In this document: positions 36,824 to 46,298 of the stretch, in pieces
How the letters are laid out: every line of letters begins with the position of its first letter
Numbering within the stretch: position 1 is the first letter of the stretch
NCBI RefSeq assembly: GCF_022458865.1
Contig: NZ_JAJNMU010000008.1
Span: 186,001-250,000, forward strand
DNA: 64,000 bases
DNA from: Paenibacillus periandrae
GTDB taxonomy: Bacteria > Bacillota > Bacilli > Paenibacillales > NBRC-103111
Direction: 5' to 3'
The notes under the pieces: model-generated
The model's input: the letters and a program-made list of their open reading frames with translations, nothing else
Told to the model about the DNA's origin: nothing
Database searches by the model: none
Translations under genes and position numbers: made by a program

Positions 36824-38029
36824 CTAATTTACTGTCAATGTTAATTTTTCAAGATAAGAAGCGATTAGATATGCGCGGCTAGTGAAGAATTGGGCTTCAG
36901 AGATAACTTCAGCATCCGGTAATAGAAAAAATTCAATATCTTTGAAGAAGTAATAAGCAAAAAGGATTCCGCCGCCTACTAAAAAGAAATTGCTAACATT
37001 AGGTGCTTTAGTCAGCGCAAATACATTTAATTGTTTCTCGACTTCCTTAAAATAGCTTTCCATATGCTTAAGAACAGTATTTGTTACATCAACATTACGA
37101 ACCCTCGCCCAGGATACCGTGAATTTCGGAGAATACTTTTTATCTTTGAGCATTTTATCCACTTCAGGAATTATTACCTGATTTAAAAATTGTTCCCGGT
37201 TTGAGTACGGTGAAACCACTTCAAGAGAATTATCCAGTAAGAATTGGCGCAACTTTTTAAATTCCTCTATGTTAGAAATCTCCTCAATCATTGCATCAAT
37301 GTATGAATTGGTTCCTAATTCAATGTTGGTACTGCTCACACCATTTAGCCCGTCAGATTCGAACAAGGCAATATCTGTTGTTCCAGCGCCAAGGTCAGCA
37401 ATGCAGTGATCCTCTTCATCAAATTTATTAGACATCGGAAGCTCTATCAATTTATTGTCTTTAAGGTTATTTGTTAATGCGAGTGCTGTTGTTGCACCTT
37501 CAATATTAACAAGTCCTCCAATTATATCAATAGTTACCTTTTTTTCATTATGGACACCGTCTAAAAATTCGATTACATGCTCTCCCCTAATTCTAGCAAG
37601 GAATGCTTCATCTCCAACTTCCTTATATTCTTCTATTGGCAATCCACCAGCATAATCATGGGTAATCGAAAATTCTCCTAAGTTTGCAGCTGCAACTGCT
37701 AAAGCGGTTAGTTGAGCAACAAAATGAAGTTCGCTAGATGACTTTCTTTGACCACTAGGTTGTTCCATGTCTTTTTTATCACGTGCGAAGTCACCTACAT
37801 AATAGTATGTTCCGCTCAAAGCCTTAGATTGTATGTATACATGAAGTCGATCAGTATTAGAGATTTCTTTGGATTCTTTTTTTAACGGGTCTCCTACTGC
37901 ATTAGCTGGTGCTACAACTGTAGGAATTGAAAAACTCTGAATATTTCCGGAATGATCAAGATATGAAACCTTAACTCGTGTGTTACCTGCATCAGAACCT
38001 GCTAATAAATGGAAAAGTGAGCTTTTCAA
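36824..38029 (-). CDS. Actin-like ATPase (ParM/Alp family) for plasmid segregation
   Basis: 401 residues with the actin signatures: phosphate-1 loop AGSDAGNTRVKVSY (about 11-24), phosphate-2 loop IADLGAGTTDIALF (about 208-221) and adenosine motif FLVGGG (about 350). Such proteins form filaments that push sister plasmids apart. The start is TTG 38029 with AGGAGG 9 bases upstream; no ATG or GTG competes. AACTTAACTTAA sites lie in its promoter and the TATATTCTATAC array lies just beyond, so the protein, adaptor and array form one locus. It differs enough from ParM of R1 to be of the Alp7/AlfA-like Gram-positive type (inference). Confidence 0.85.
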   Translation of the reverse strand: MKSSLFHLLAGSDAGNTRVKVSYLDHSGNIQSFSIPTVVAPANAVGDPLKKESKEISNTDRLHVYIQSKALSGTYYYVGDFARDKKDMEQPSGQRKSSSELHFVAQLTALAVAAANLGEFSITHDYAGGLPIEEYKEVGDEAFLARIRGEHVIEFLDGVHNEKKVTIDIIGGLVNIEGATTALALTNNLKDNKLIELPMSNKFDEEDHCIADLGAGTTDIALFESDGLNGVSSTNIELGTNSYIDAMIEEISNIEEFKKLRQFLLDNSLEVVSPYSNREQFLNQVIIPEVDKMLKDKKYSPKFTVSWARVRNVDVTNTVLKHMESYFKEVEKQLNVFALTKAPNVSNFFLVGGGILFAYYFFKDIEFFLLPDAEVISEAQFFTSRAYLIASYLEKLTLTVN

Positions 38030-38064
38030 ATGAAAAAACCTCCTATTTTTAATGGATAAATGTC

Positions 38065-38137
38065 AATTAACTTAACTTAACTTAAGTTAATTGTGTTAAT
38101 TTAAGTTAAGGTGATTTAAGTTAAGTTAACTTAAGCT
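38065..38137. repeat. AACTTAACTTAA repeat array, copy 3 (actin promoter)
   Basis: Three groups: AATTAACTTAACTTAACTTA turning into AAGTTAATT, a single TTAAGTTAAGG, and TTAAGTTAAGTTAACTTAAG. It sits 35-110 bases upstream of the actin start codon and probably autoregulates it. Confidence 0.65.
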
Positions 38138-38190
38138 GTTACTAGTATATACCAACAAGAGGTAAGAAGCAAGGAGTTTTGAAGATAATT

Positions 38191-38845
38191 TATATACCCT
38201 ATACGAAAAATATATTCTATAGATATATATATATTGGACGTCTTATATATTCTATACAAAAAATATAATCTATACATAATCATAATGGTAACTTTGTATA
38301 TCCTATACATAATGTTAAATTCATGTTGTGATCAAAAATTTTGTGTTCTATATGCTAAATAAATCCTATACACTAAGGAATTGTAGTCATTTTATATATC
38401 CTATAACTTAAATATAATCTATACCAAAAGAGGGAAAACTAACAGCGTATATTCTATACGAATTATGTAGTCTATAAAAAAGCGTTTTAATATATTTTAC
38501 ATAAAAAATATAGTCTATACTATGATGTTTTTTGAGAATATCCATAAATTTAGTATATTCTATATGCAATCAATATATATAATACATTTAAATATATTTT
38601 AACATATATTCTATATGTAATATACAGACGGAAAATATATAATTCTAGTATATTCTATATGAAGAACTTCGATGTAAGTTGATAGGATATATATGATTGA
38701 TAGTATTTACGATCTTGGTTATTATGTGTTGTAAATCAATTGCTTTATAGGTGAGTATTATGAAATAGGGGAATGTGAATTTGATAATACAAACAGCAAA
38801 GCCTGAATATTCTTAAAAGTATCTATTGTATAGACTATATTAATG
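38191..38845. repeat. Putative centromere: about 17 copies of TATATTCTATAC
   Basis: Variants TATA(T/G/A)(T/C)CTATA(C/T) occur at about 38193, 38211, 38246, 38264, 38297, 38344, 38361, 38395, 38413, 38448, 38464, 38509, 38553, 38605 and 38648 on the plus strand, with inverted copies near 38680 and 38827. No long ORF interrupts the array. It lies between the divergent actin operon and the MerR-like gene, the expected place for a partition site. Confidence 0.75.
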
Positions 38846-38897
38846 ATAAAGCTTATAATTGAACAAGGGAAATTATGTGTAGTTGGGAGATGATGAT

Positions 38898-39605
38898 GTG
38901 GTACTAGAACGTAATCTATACACTCTTGGAAAAGCAGCAGAACATCTTGAGCGCGAGAAGGGAATCACAATCCCAATTGTAACTCTACGAAAATGGTTCG
39001 ATGAGTTAGAACGTCTTAAAGTACATACGCTGCCTCGTACTGAAAATAAAAGAGAAAGAGTTTTATCACAATTAGAACTCGACATAGCAATATATATTCA
39101 AGAGTTTAGACAACAGTACGGTAGAAAAATTTCTATTGAAATAATTGCAGAAGCAGTCAAGAGCAACTTCGAAACAAATTATTATGAGCCTGTTGTACCC
39201 GTACCTGAGAGCACGGAACTAGTAAGTATGGAACAAATTCTAGAGAGAATTAATTCAGATATTGCTGATCGGATGGATTTAATACGTGAAGAGATTCGCC
39301 AGGAGTATGAGGAAAAGGAAATGAACGCGAAATTATTATTACCAGATCCAGTTAAAAAAGCTGCTGAGGATAGGATAGCCATGAGAACCTTTCAATTAAA
39401 CATTTGGGATACTGAAAGGAAAATTAGAAAAGAACTTACTATTGAGGCAGAAGGTAAGTGGCATGAAAATCCCATAAAAACAGGATTTATAATAAAGAAA
39501 GAAGATATAGGCAAAAAGATGGAATTCGTTAAAAACTATGTAGAAGAACATCTGGATGATAGACTTAAACTGGCACTAGATATTAACACTAGTTCGCTTG
39601 ATTGA
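38898..39605 (+). CDS. MerR-like DNA-binding protein of the segregation locus
   Basis: About 235 residues from GTG 38898 (GGGAG 8 bases upstream; the TTG at 38883 is less likely). N-terminal MerR-type HTH: YTLGKAAEHLEREKGI, then IVTLRKWFDELERL. The middle is a long charged helix (RINSDIADRMDLIREEIRQE, then YEEKE) and the end is basic and helical. It is the only gene whose promoter lies in the repeat array, so it probably binds the TATATTCTATAC sites, either as repressor or as an additional adaptor for the filament (inference). Confidence 0.65.
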   Translation: MVLERNLYTLGKAAEHLEREKGITIPIVTLRKWFDELERLKVHTLPRTENKRERVLSQLELDIAIYIQEFRQQYGRKISIEIIAEAVKSNFETNYYEPVVPVPESTELVSMEQILERINSDIADRMDLIREEIRQEYEEKEMNAKLLLPDPVKKAAEDRIAMRTFQLNIWDTERKIRKELTIEAEGKWHENPIKTGFIIKKEDIGKKMEFVKNYVEEHLDDRLKLALDINTSSLD

Positions 39606-39680
39606 CAGTTGATTTAGAATGTTTTAGGATAAGATCATAACGTACTGTATAAATAAAACAATATATCTAATCAAAAGCGA

Positions 39681-39723
39681 AGCACGCTGACTAAACCCTT
39701 TTAGGGTTGGTTAGCGTTTTTTT
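39681..39723 (+). terminator. Terminator after the MerR-like gene
   Basis: ACGCTGACTAAACCC pairs with GGGTTGGTTAGCGT, followed by a T-run. It ends only about 30 bases before the next gene's start. Confidence 0.8.
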
Positions 39724-39752
39724 ATTAATTAATCAAAAAGGGAGTGTTTAAA

Positions 39753-39965
39753 ATGATTGTGGATAATCCTGCAGAAAAACTAAAACTGTTAAGGTTAAGA
39801 AAAGGGTGGACCCAAGATGATCTGATAGACCAAGTTAAATCTGTGAATAGAACTGTAAGGTTGTATCAAGTTATGATTTCCCGATATGAAACAAACAAAG
39901 AACAACCAACACCAGAAATTAAACAGGCGATCCATAATGCCATTGGGGAAAAGATATGGGACTAG
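39753..39965 (+). CDS. XRE-family HTH regulator
   Basis: 70 residues, one Cro/C1-type helix-turn-helix: EKLKLLRLRKGWTQDDLIDQ, then MISRYETNKEQPT. ATG 39753 has GGGAG 8 bases upstream. It precedes the ParA/TadZ-like gene by 13 bases, so it probably regulates that operon. Confidence 0.8.
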   Translation: MIVDNPAEKLKLLRLRKGWTQDDLIDQVKSVNRTVRLYQVMISRYETNKEQPTPEIKQAIHNAIGEKIWD

Positions 39966-39978
39966 GGAGGTACGAGAT

Positions 39979-41430
39979 ATGGCTGATAATAGTGACCTGC
40001 GAAGAGTAATTATCGCATCTCAAAACACAAATTTTGCTGGAAAACTCAAAACGTTTGTTGAACAAAGTGGATACAAAGTCTCAGAAATCGTTGTATTAGC
40101 AGAATATTTAATTGAGACGATTGAAGAAAGTTACAACAATGATGAGCCGATACACGCTCTAATTATTACAACGGACTTGGCACATAAACTGAACGACGAA
40201 AGATTAGAATTTCTTTCTGACTGCTTAGTAACAATACGTACGCGTCATAGCCAAATCAAAATGGTTGTTCTATCTAATGAAAGGGAAGGGCACCCATTTC
40301 TTGCAGAACTCGTAAGTGTAGGCATTTATAACATTTTCTTAAAATCTTCATCGAATGATTCGATAAATGTGCGTGAAATCTTAAACTGCTTTGATACACC
40401 TAAAGAATTTGCAGAGGTCTCAAAATACAGGGAATACAGTTCGGATATCTTATGGAGAAAAATGAATAGGGGAGCAGTTGAGTTTACTTTAAAGACAGAA
40501 AAAACTAAACAAGAAAAAAAATTAGAACAGAATACCGAAGATCATTCTGCTGGATCAGAATCGCATGAGGGTAAAATAAGTACGGAAAAACAATCTACAC
40601 TAACTACTGAAAAACCAAAGCAGCCTTCAAGAGAATTCCATATTGATGATAACATAGAAGATTATGAGATCCCATTCCCAAACATAGTCGAAAAAATCGT
40701 TGTTAGAGACAGATTTTACGGCTCGGTAGTAGTTGCTGTCATCGGTATTAAATCAGGCACTGGAGCAACGCATTGTTCAGTTTCTATTGCTAACTATTTA
40801 GCGCGAAAGGGGAACAAGGTAGCATTAGTTGAATGCAATGAATCGAGTGACTTCAACTACATTGAACTGTTATATAAAGGGGTTAGAGATGAATGGAGTA
40901 ATTTAGGAACAAAATCCTTCAAAATAGATGGTGTAAATTACTTTAAATCGGATAACTCAAATTTGGATTTGATATCACTACTTTCGTCTGAATATACATT
41001 CATAGTGATGGACTTAGGGTCCTATGGTCAGACAACTTATTTTACTGAATTTCTTCGTTCAAACATACAGATTGTTGTAGCAAGTGGTATTGAATGGAAA
41101 CAGCGGCATATCTTTGATTTTCTTTCAAAGACAAGTGAGTATGAACAACAGTCTAAATGGAACATAATCCTTCCTCTTGCTGACAACCAAACTATAACAG
41201 ACATTGAGAGAGATTTGGAGATGGATAGAATTTTCTCGCTCCCCTATCATCCGGACCCATTCAGAAGAAATGAAGAGGCTGAGAAAGTATTTGAAAATAT
41301 AATTAGTAGGACTTCAATTCCAACTATGAAACCAATTAAAAACAAGAATATTAAATTTCTTGTAATAAGTTTGTTGTTACTTTCATTTATTTTAGTTGGT
41401 TTACTTATTATTCAGAATCTCTGGGTGTAG
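39979..41430 (+). CDS. ParA/TadZ-like ATPase with receiver-like N-terminus and membrane anchor
   Basis: 483 residues. Residues 1-150 resemble a receiver-like fold (RRVIIASQNTNFAGKLKTF, HALIITTDLAHKLNDE). A low-complexity linker leads to a deviant Walker A, GIKSGTGATH, near 255 and an aspartate-containing FIVMDLGSYGQT. The C-terminus is one transmembrane helix (FLVISLLLLSFILVGLLII). TadZ/CpaE proteins share the receiver plus ParA order and position secretion or pilus machines. No other Tad gene is in the window, so the partner is unknown. ATG 39979 follows GGGAGG. Confidence 0.7.
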   Translation: MADNSDLRRVIIASQNTNFAGKLKTFVEQSGYKVSEIVVLAEYLIETIEESYNNDEPIHALIITTDLAHKLNDERLEFLSDCLVTIRTRHSQIKMVVLSNEREGHPFLAELVSVGIYNIFLKSSSNDSINVREILNCFDTPKEFAEVSKYREYSSDILWRKMNRGAVEFTLKTEKTKQEKKLEQNTEDHSAGSESHEGKISTEKQSTLTTEKPKQPSREFHIDDNIEDYEIPFPNIVEKIVVRDRFYGSVVVAVIGIKSGTGATHCSVSIANYLARKGNKVALVECNESSDFNYIELLYKGVRDEWSNLGTKSFKIDGVNYFKSDNSNLDLISLLSSEYTFIVMDLGSYGQTTYFTEFLRSNIQIVVASGIEWKQRHIFDFLSKTSEYEQQSKWNIILPLADNQTITDIERDLEMDRIFSLPYHPDPFRRNEEAEKVFENIISRTSIPTMKPIKNKNIKFLVISLLLLSFILVGLLIIQNLWV

Positions 41431-41702
41431 ATGTGGTTAAAAGTTTATTGGAAAAGTAGCGATCAAACCAGTTGGAATTCCCGGTTTAAAGTGGATGATC
41501 GTCATTTAAGGGTATTATGAGGCAGAATCAAGAGATTTGTAATTTTACTTTTTAAAACAAAACTAATGTAATACACATTATTAACAGAGGTATTCTTATA
41601 AAATATAGGTGAGTGGTTTAATTATTAACTACTCAATAGGTAAATAGCATAAAGCGAAATATAATCAAGTGTTAAATATTACGATTCATTTGACGGAGAA
41701 GG

Positions 41703-42794
41703 ATGATAAACTTGCTTATAAACCTTTTTGGAGATAGTTTGGCTCCAACAAATGTGTTAATTAGTATACCTCTTGGGCTTATCTTACTATATTTGGCTTA
41801 TCAACTCTTTTCAGCAAGACGAAAGAGATACTTACCACTGACAATAACATCTATTGTTTTAACGATTTTGCAAGTAATATCTTACGTTGCTTTCACGGTT
41901 GGTGCAACACCAGTGGGTGGCTTGTTTCAAAGTCTAGCATTTTCTTGTACCTTAGTATTTATCATTCTATTAACACAAGTTCAATGGAAACAAAATATTT
42001 ATGAGAAGATAATATCATTTGTCCTATCTATTCTTCATGGGACAACAATTGTATTAAACTTGCAAATAACATCAAATGTTATTGTTATTCTTTTAACTGG
42101 ATTTCTCATGAATCAGATCAAGAATAATGTAAAATCTGCAAGTAAAAGTATGGCATTGTTATTGATCCTAACCATATATGCCCTAAGCGCTATTATTGCC
42201 TTATCAATAAACTCACCCATATTTTGGACAATATCAAATTTAATACATCCCATTCTTATAATTGCGATTTTTATCACCCTTCAAGAGCGGTTAATGAAAA
42301 TGTTAATGAATTCTTATATTGCATCGGTAACAGACCCTTTAACTGGCCTTTATAATAAAAGGCAATATCAAAGACAATTGCAAACAGAAATGAATTTACT
42401 TAGTAAAGATTTATATGCAATATTCTGTGATATTGATAACTTTAAAAAGTTAAACGATACTCAAGGACACAAGAAAGGAGATGAAATGCTAATAAAAGTT
42501 GCCCATATTACTCAAGAAGAGGTCAGTTCCTACGGTATTGCAGCGAGGTATGGTGGTGAAGAGATTGTAGCTTTTGTTAACTTGGAGTCGCATAAAGTTG
42601 ACATCGACTTTATTACAGAACGAATTCGTGAACGGGTACAATCTGAGACGATCGTAACATTAAGCATTGGGTATGCAAAGAGTGATTCTTCTCTGACCTG
42701 CGATCAGTTAATTCATATGGCTGACAAGGCGATGTATTATTCTAAAACTAATGGTAAGAATTCTGTTTCTGCTTTTAACGATTCTATGGATTAA
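41703..42794 (+). CDS. Membrane diguanylate cyclase (GGDEF)
   Basis: 363 residues. Six or more transmembrane helices fill residues 1-195. A GGDEF domain follows: DPLTGLYNKR near 210, FCDIDNFKKLNDTQGH, and the active loop RYGGEEI near 281. The A-site has Glu-Glu, which is compatible with activity, and the Mg-binding Asp of DIDNFK is present. It makes c-di-GMP from GTP at the inner membrane. A matching HD-GYP enzyme is encoded at 48411. GGAG lies upstream of the ATG. Confidence 0.9.
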   Translation: MINLLINLFGDSLAPTNVLISIPLGLILLYLAYQLFSARRKRYLPLTITSIVLTILQVISYVAFTVGATPVGGLFQSLAFSCTLVFIILLTQVQWKQNIYEKIISFVLSILHGTTIVLNLQITSNVIVILLTGFLMNQIKNNVKSASKSMALLLILTIYALSAIIALSINSPIFWTISNLIHPILIIAIFITLQERLMKMLMNSYIASVTDPLTGLYNKRQYQRQLQTEMNLLSKDLYAIFCDIDNFKKLNDTQGHKKGDEMLIKVAHITQEEVSSYGIAARYGGEEIVAFVNLESHKVDIDFITERIRERVQSETIVTLSIGYAKSDSSLTCDQLIHMADKAMYYSKTNGKNSVSAFNDSMD

Positions 42795-42971
42795 CAATTC
42801 ATGGGGAGCCCACAGGGTATACTAGATCGATTGAACGAAGAGCACTAAATGGGTAACTATATGCATCAAAAGCCCTGAGATCGAAGATTCACATAATAGT
42901 ACATATGATGTGATGGTAGAGTTTTAATAAATTAATCGTTGTGCATTCATATTCATTTGGGAGGAAAAAAC

Positions 42972-43976
42972 GTGAATGAAGAAATTGTATATAAACCAAT
43001 CATATTAGGTGAAGATGGAGCAACAGGGGAATATATTACCTGGCCTTGGTTTGAGGAACAACACTCGACGATGACAATCATCGGGTCTCTGAACAATAGC
43101 CCACGACTGAAGTTGGTCGATCGTATAATTAATGAAATACAAAGTCAAAACACAAATATTGTTTTTCGGATTTCAAATTCGAATAAAGTGTCAGGAGTTA
43201 GTGTAGACAGTGATGCAATCCTTTGGACAGAAAAAATACCTGATCCCTCAGAAGAATTTGAGGATAGAGATATTTTCATTGAAAATCGAAGAACTTTCTC
43301 AACTTCATATTTCAATTTGTTCGCGATGTCTAAAGGGATTAAGCGGTCGGAACTATTGCCCAACACTTCCTACCGATGGCATATGGAGGGACCACTAAAT
43401 GGGTATCAAAGAATAATCGAGAATTTGGATGATGATCATCCTTATAAACTCGATTTGATGCATGAACTTGAGAAGATTTCCATAGTTCCATGGTATAAAT
43501 CCAAAGAGAATGGAGCCGTATTTCAACTCGATCAGAGTTCTAAAGTGGTAAACAAGGCACTGTCATTCTTGAGGGCAGTGTGGAGTTTTTGGTCAATAAT
43601 CGGCATGTTAGATGATGAGAAGAAGATACTCTTAACAATAGATGTCCCTCCTGAAATATTGGATTTCAAATTAGAAAAAGATATTGCAGAAGTCGTTTCG
43701 TTTTCGTTTGATATCCTTCGTTATCTTGCTTATGAAACAACAGTAGCGCTTTTAATCTCTTCAGATATGATGTATCCGGCGCCGGAGAAAGAAATCAGGC
43801 ATAAGATTATCTTCAATTCTTCCGAAGTGACAGATTTTGACCTGAACAGTGAAGATATTAAACCTGGCATTGACCCATTTCTATTTGAGATGTGGGGTAA
43901 AGGGGAACAAACAGCTGGTATTCATTTTGATGATATTATTGGATCCCAGACGATTCTTATTCCAAGAATCGATTGA
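42972..43976 (+). CDS. Hypothetical protein, possibly a degenerate HerA/FtsK-type ATPase
   Basis: 334 residues from GTG 42972 (GGGAGGA upstream). The opening GEYITWPWFEEQHSTMTIIG recalls the strand before a Walker A in HerA/VirD4 ATPases, but the loop reads GSLNNSPRLK, so no P-loop lysine or serine is properly placed. ILLTIDVPPEIL further on could be the Walker B strand. The assignment is tentative; the protein may be unrelated. Confidence 0.45.
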   Translation: MNEEIVYKPIILGEDGATGEYITWPWFEEQHSTMTIIGSLNNSPRLKLVDRIINEIQSQNTNIVFRISNSNKVSGVSVDSDAILWTEKIPDPSEEFEDRDIFIENRRTFSTSYFNLFAMSKGIKRSELLPNTSYRWHMEGPLNGYQRIIENLDDDHPYKLDLMHELEKISIVPWYKSKENGAVFQLDQSSKVVNKALSFLRAVWSFWSIIGMLDDEKKILLTIDVPPEILDFKLEKDIAEVVSFSFDILRYLAYETTVALLISSDMMYPAPEKEIRHKIIFNSSEVTDFDLNSEDIKPGIDPFLFEMWGKGEQTAGIHFDDIIGSQTILIPRID

Positions 43977-44140
43977 TGGGTTTCGGCTATAAAATCTGTA
44001 ACTTGCTTTTGTAATCTTTTCTAATTACGACTAGCCGTATAAGGATGATTCCTGATGTTTTCCAAGAGCGTGGCCATTGAATTGGAGTATCGATATTGAT
44101 AAAACGAAAATGCTCGTAATCGACGAAAGTTCAGAAAGGA

Positions 44141-44178
44141 TAATAGCCGGGGGATTATTAGCTGCCGGTTATTTTTGT
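44141..44178 (+). terminator. Rho-independent terminator
   Basis: ATAATAGCCGG pairs with CCGGTTATT, followed by TTTG. Confidence 0.7.
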
Positions 44179-44212
44179 TTTCTAAGTTGAAATAATTGTG
44201 AATGAGATTTAT

Positions 44213-44230
44213 AGTTAACTTAACTTAATC
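44213..44230. repeat. AACTTAACTTAA repeat, copy 4
   Basis: GTTAACTTAACTTAATC lies about 30 bases upstream of the start codon at 44259, overlapping the likely promoter. Confidence 0.55.
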
Positions 44231-44258
44231 TTGTAATAAATGAACAGAGGTGCTTAGT

Positions 44259-44498
44259 ATGAATGAACCTGATCTGAATGGGATAAATCAACTCGAATCG
44301 GGTGTTTTAGTCCAAACATACATATGTATTTTAGCCATGATTAATTATGGTACACCAGAAGAAAAACAAAGAGCCAAAAAAAAGCTGGTTGAACTAGAAC
44401 CATTGATTGCAATGCATGTAAATAGGAATGCTTTCCGATATGCTATTAGCAGCCTTGATTGGCAGGCAGAGGAAGTGAAATTACTGAATGGATTTTGA
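44259..44498 (+). CDS. Small soluble protein, first gene of a three-gene operon
   Basis: 79 residues from ATG 44259 (AGAGGTG 6 bases upstream). Helical: LVQTYICILAMINYGT, then KQRAKKKLVELEPLIAM. It overlaps the next gene by 11 bases. An AACTTAACTTAA operator is in front of the operon. Not recognised. Confidence 0.55.
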   Translation: MNEPDLNGINQLESGVLVQTYICILAMINYGTPEEKQRAKKKLVELEPLIAMHVNRNAFRYAISSLDWQAEEVKLLNGF

Positions 44499-44898
44499 AG
44501 GGAATCATTTTAGAAAACCATCCAAATACTGGATGTGGGTCTTGATTCCACTTGGATGTCTATTACTGGTGATAACGGCTACTCAATTGGTTAACCTATT
44601 AACTGTAAGCAAACCAGAACTCTCTGCAAAGACATATTTTTTATTGAGTTTTGCTTTCTTACTTACAACAATATATTTATCATTTGGATATTTATATCTA
44701 CTTTGGGCAACTCCGCTCAAGAATACATTAGTTGAAATTTTCATTAAAGACGATCGAGTATTGGTATATAGGTTTGAACGATACCTAGTGGATGAATCTA
44801 TACTTTTGAACTTCAGAATTGATGCACGACCGTATAAAAAACTTTCACAAAAAGATCTTAAAGATGTCAAATTCGTAGTGGGACAAGAAGGCAGATAG
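44488..44898 (+). CDS. Two-helix membrane protein
   Basis: 136 residues. Two transmembrane helices (MWVLIPLGCLLLVITATQLV and TYFLLSFAFLLTTIYLSFGY) and a cytoplasmic basic tail. The start overlaps the upstream gene and the stop is 9 bases before the NYN gene, so the three genes are one transcript. Function unknown. Confidence 0.6.
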   Translation: MDFEGNHFRKPSKYWMWVLIPLGCLLLVITATQLVNLLTVSKPELSAKTYFLLSFAFLLTTIYLSFGYLYLLWATPLKNTLVEIFIKDDRVLVYRFERYLVDESILLNFRIDARPYKKLSQKDLKDVKFVVGQEGR

Positions 44899-44907
44899 GA
44901 GTGCGGG

Positions 44908-45498
44908 ATGCGACTTGCTAGAAGGTTACTGAAAAGCTCTATATTTATTGATGAAGATAACGCAAAAAGACATTTGCAACATCTAGGAATAGAGGGTTTT
45001 CTTTCATGGCTTGCTTTCTATAAAATGGTAGAAAATATTCTCAAAGAGAATTTTGGAAGTTCCATGAAAACAGAATTTAATTTTTATGGAGCGCTACCAC
45101 CGAAAGATATGGAAAAAATGTATAGTATGCGTCACCGTTTTTTTTCCAAACTTGGATATGATGGCATACGTGTTTCACTTGGAGAGTGTCATAGATTGCC
45201 TGATGGAAGTATTACACAGAAACAAGTTGATTTACTTATAGCACTTGATATTCTGCAATATTCAATGTATAAATACGACTACATTATCTTGTTTTCATCA
45301 GATGCAGACTTTGTACCGGCTCTACAACGAGCAAGGAATAATGGTTCTCATACCATCGCCATAATGTCTAAGAAGAGCCCGGCATTTTTTACTAAGAAAC
45401 ATATTAACGAGGTATTATATCTAGAAGATATTATTCTTAAAATGGATAATAAAACATTCATATATACCAATAAAACGCAACTGGATGAAATTAATTGA
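44908..45498 (+). CDS. NYN-domain (LabA/DUF88-like) putative ribonuclease
   Basis: 196 residues. PIN-like NYN signature: SIFIDEDNAKRHL at the start, QKQVDLLIALDILQYS in the middle, and YDYIILFSSDADFVPALQRA, giving the acidic residues of the metal centre (D, D, D). These proteins are RNA-processing nucleases or related regulators. It shares an operon with a small membrane protein. Length is typical. Confidence 0.75.
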   Translation: MRLARRLLKSSIFIDEDNAKRHLQHLGIEGFLSWLAFYKMVENILKENFGSSMKTEFNFYGALPPKDMEKMYSMRHRFFSKLGYDGIRVSLGECHRLPDGSITQKQVDLLIALDILQYSMYKYDYIILFSSDADFVPALQRARNNGSHTIAIMSKKSPAFFTKKHINEVLYLEDIILKMDNKTFIYTNKTQLDEIN

Positions 45499-45657
45499 AC
45501 CCACCTATTCAATTTTGTAATGTTTTATAATTTTAGGCTATTTGGATTTTATGGTGGAATGACAAAAGTGTGAAATCCATTCTAACAAGAAAATGGAATA
45601 TTATTTTTACAAATTCGCGGGACAATAGTCTTATCAATTTGAGAGGAAGAGATAGAA

Positions 45658-46086
45658 ATGAAAGGCCTATTTTTGAATGTGTATGGAACAAACTACACTG
45701 CTTCTGGAAAAACAGATCCATTTGGGGATTGGTGTCTTAATGTAGTAACTCCCCGAGAAGTTTTGGATCGCATTAATTCAGGCGAATTAGTTCCCAAGAA
45801 CTTTTTGGACGATAAAGAGAGTTCACAGTATAGCTTTTATGTCACTTCAGATGATCTTCCGTTATGTGACTTGTTAAGAGAGATGTTTGAAGATAGAGGA
45901 ATTAGCCTTTCACTTTGTCAGGTGATGGATATCTGGAGTGAACACTCTGAGGATTTGTCTGCGACTTGGTTGGATTGGGATGGAACTTCACTTGACGAAT
46001 TAAATGCTATCCGGGAAGAACTAATTGCTGGAACTAGATCGTCGATGTATAGGGATAATCCTTGGGAGGAGAACTCCTGTAGGTGA
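45658..46086 (+). CDS. Hypothetical acidic protein
   Basis: 142 residues; ATG 45658 has GAGGAAGAG upstream. Sequence features are YGTNYTASGKTDPFGDWCLN, LLREMFEDRGISLSLCQVMD and an ATWLDWDGTSLDELNAI end. Strongly acidic, no membrane helix. Not recognised. Confidence 0.55.
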   Translation: MKGLFLNVYGTNYTASGKTDPFGDWCLNVVTPREVLDRINSGELVPKNFLDDKESSQYSFYVTSDDLPLCDLLREMFEDRGISLSLCQVMDIWSEHSEDLSATWLDWDGTSLDELNAIREELIAGTRSSMYRDNPWEENSCR

Positions 46087-46298
46087 GAAGCAGCCGCTAC
46101 AGAGAGTATTTCAGAACAGCTCATAATAAATATTGTCTTGTTTCAACTGGAAAATAAATCGTCATATTCACCAAGAAATCCGTATACCCTAATTTTATAT
46201 CCTAAAGATTAAATCTAATTAATTGGTCAAATAACCGGTTCAACACAATTATCTCGAAAACTGATTAAAATAACTAAGAGATATGAGGTCATAATTCA

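Noticed and set aside
38191..38845. CRISPR array
   Set aside because: The repeats are 12 bases, irregularly spaced and without unique spacers of fixed length; a centromere-type array fits better.
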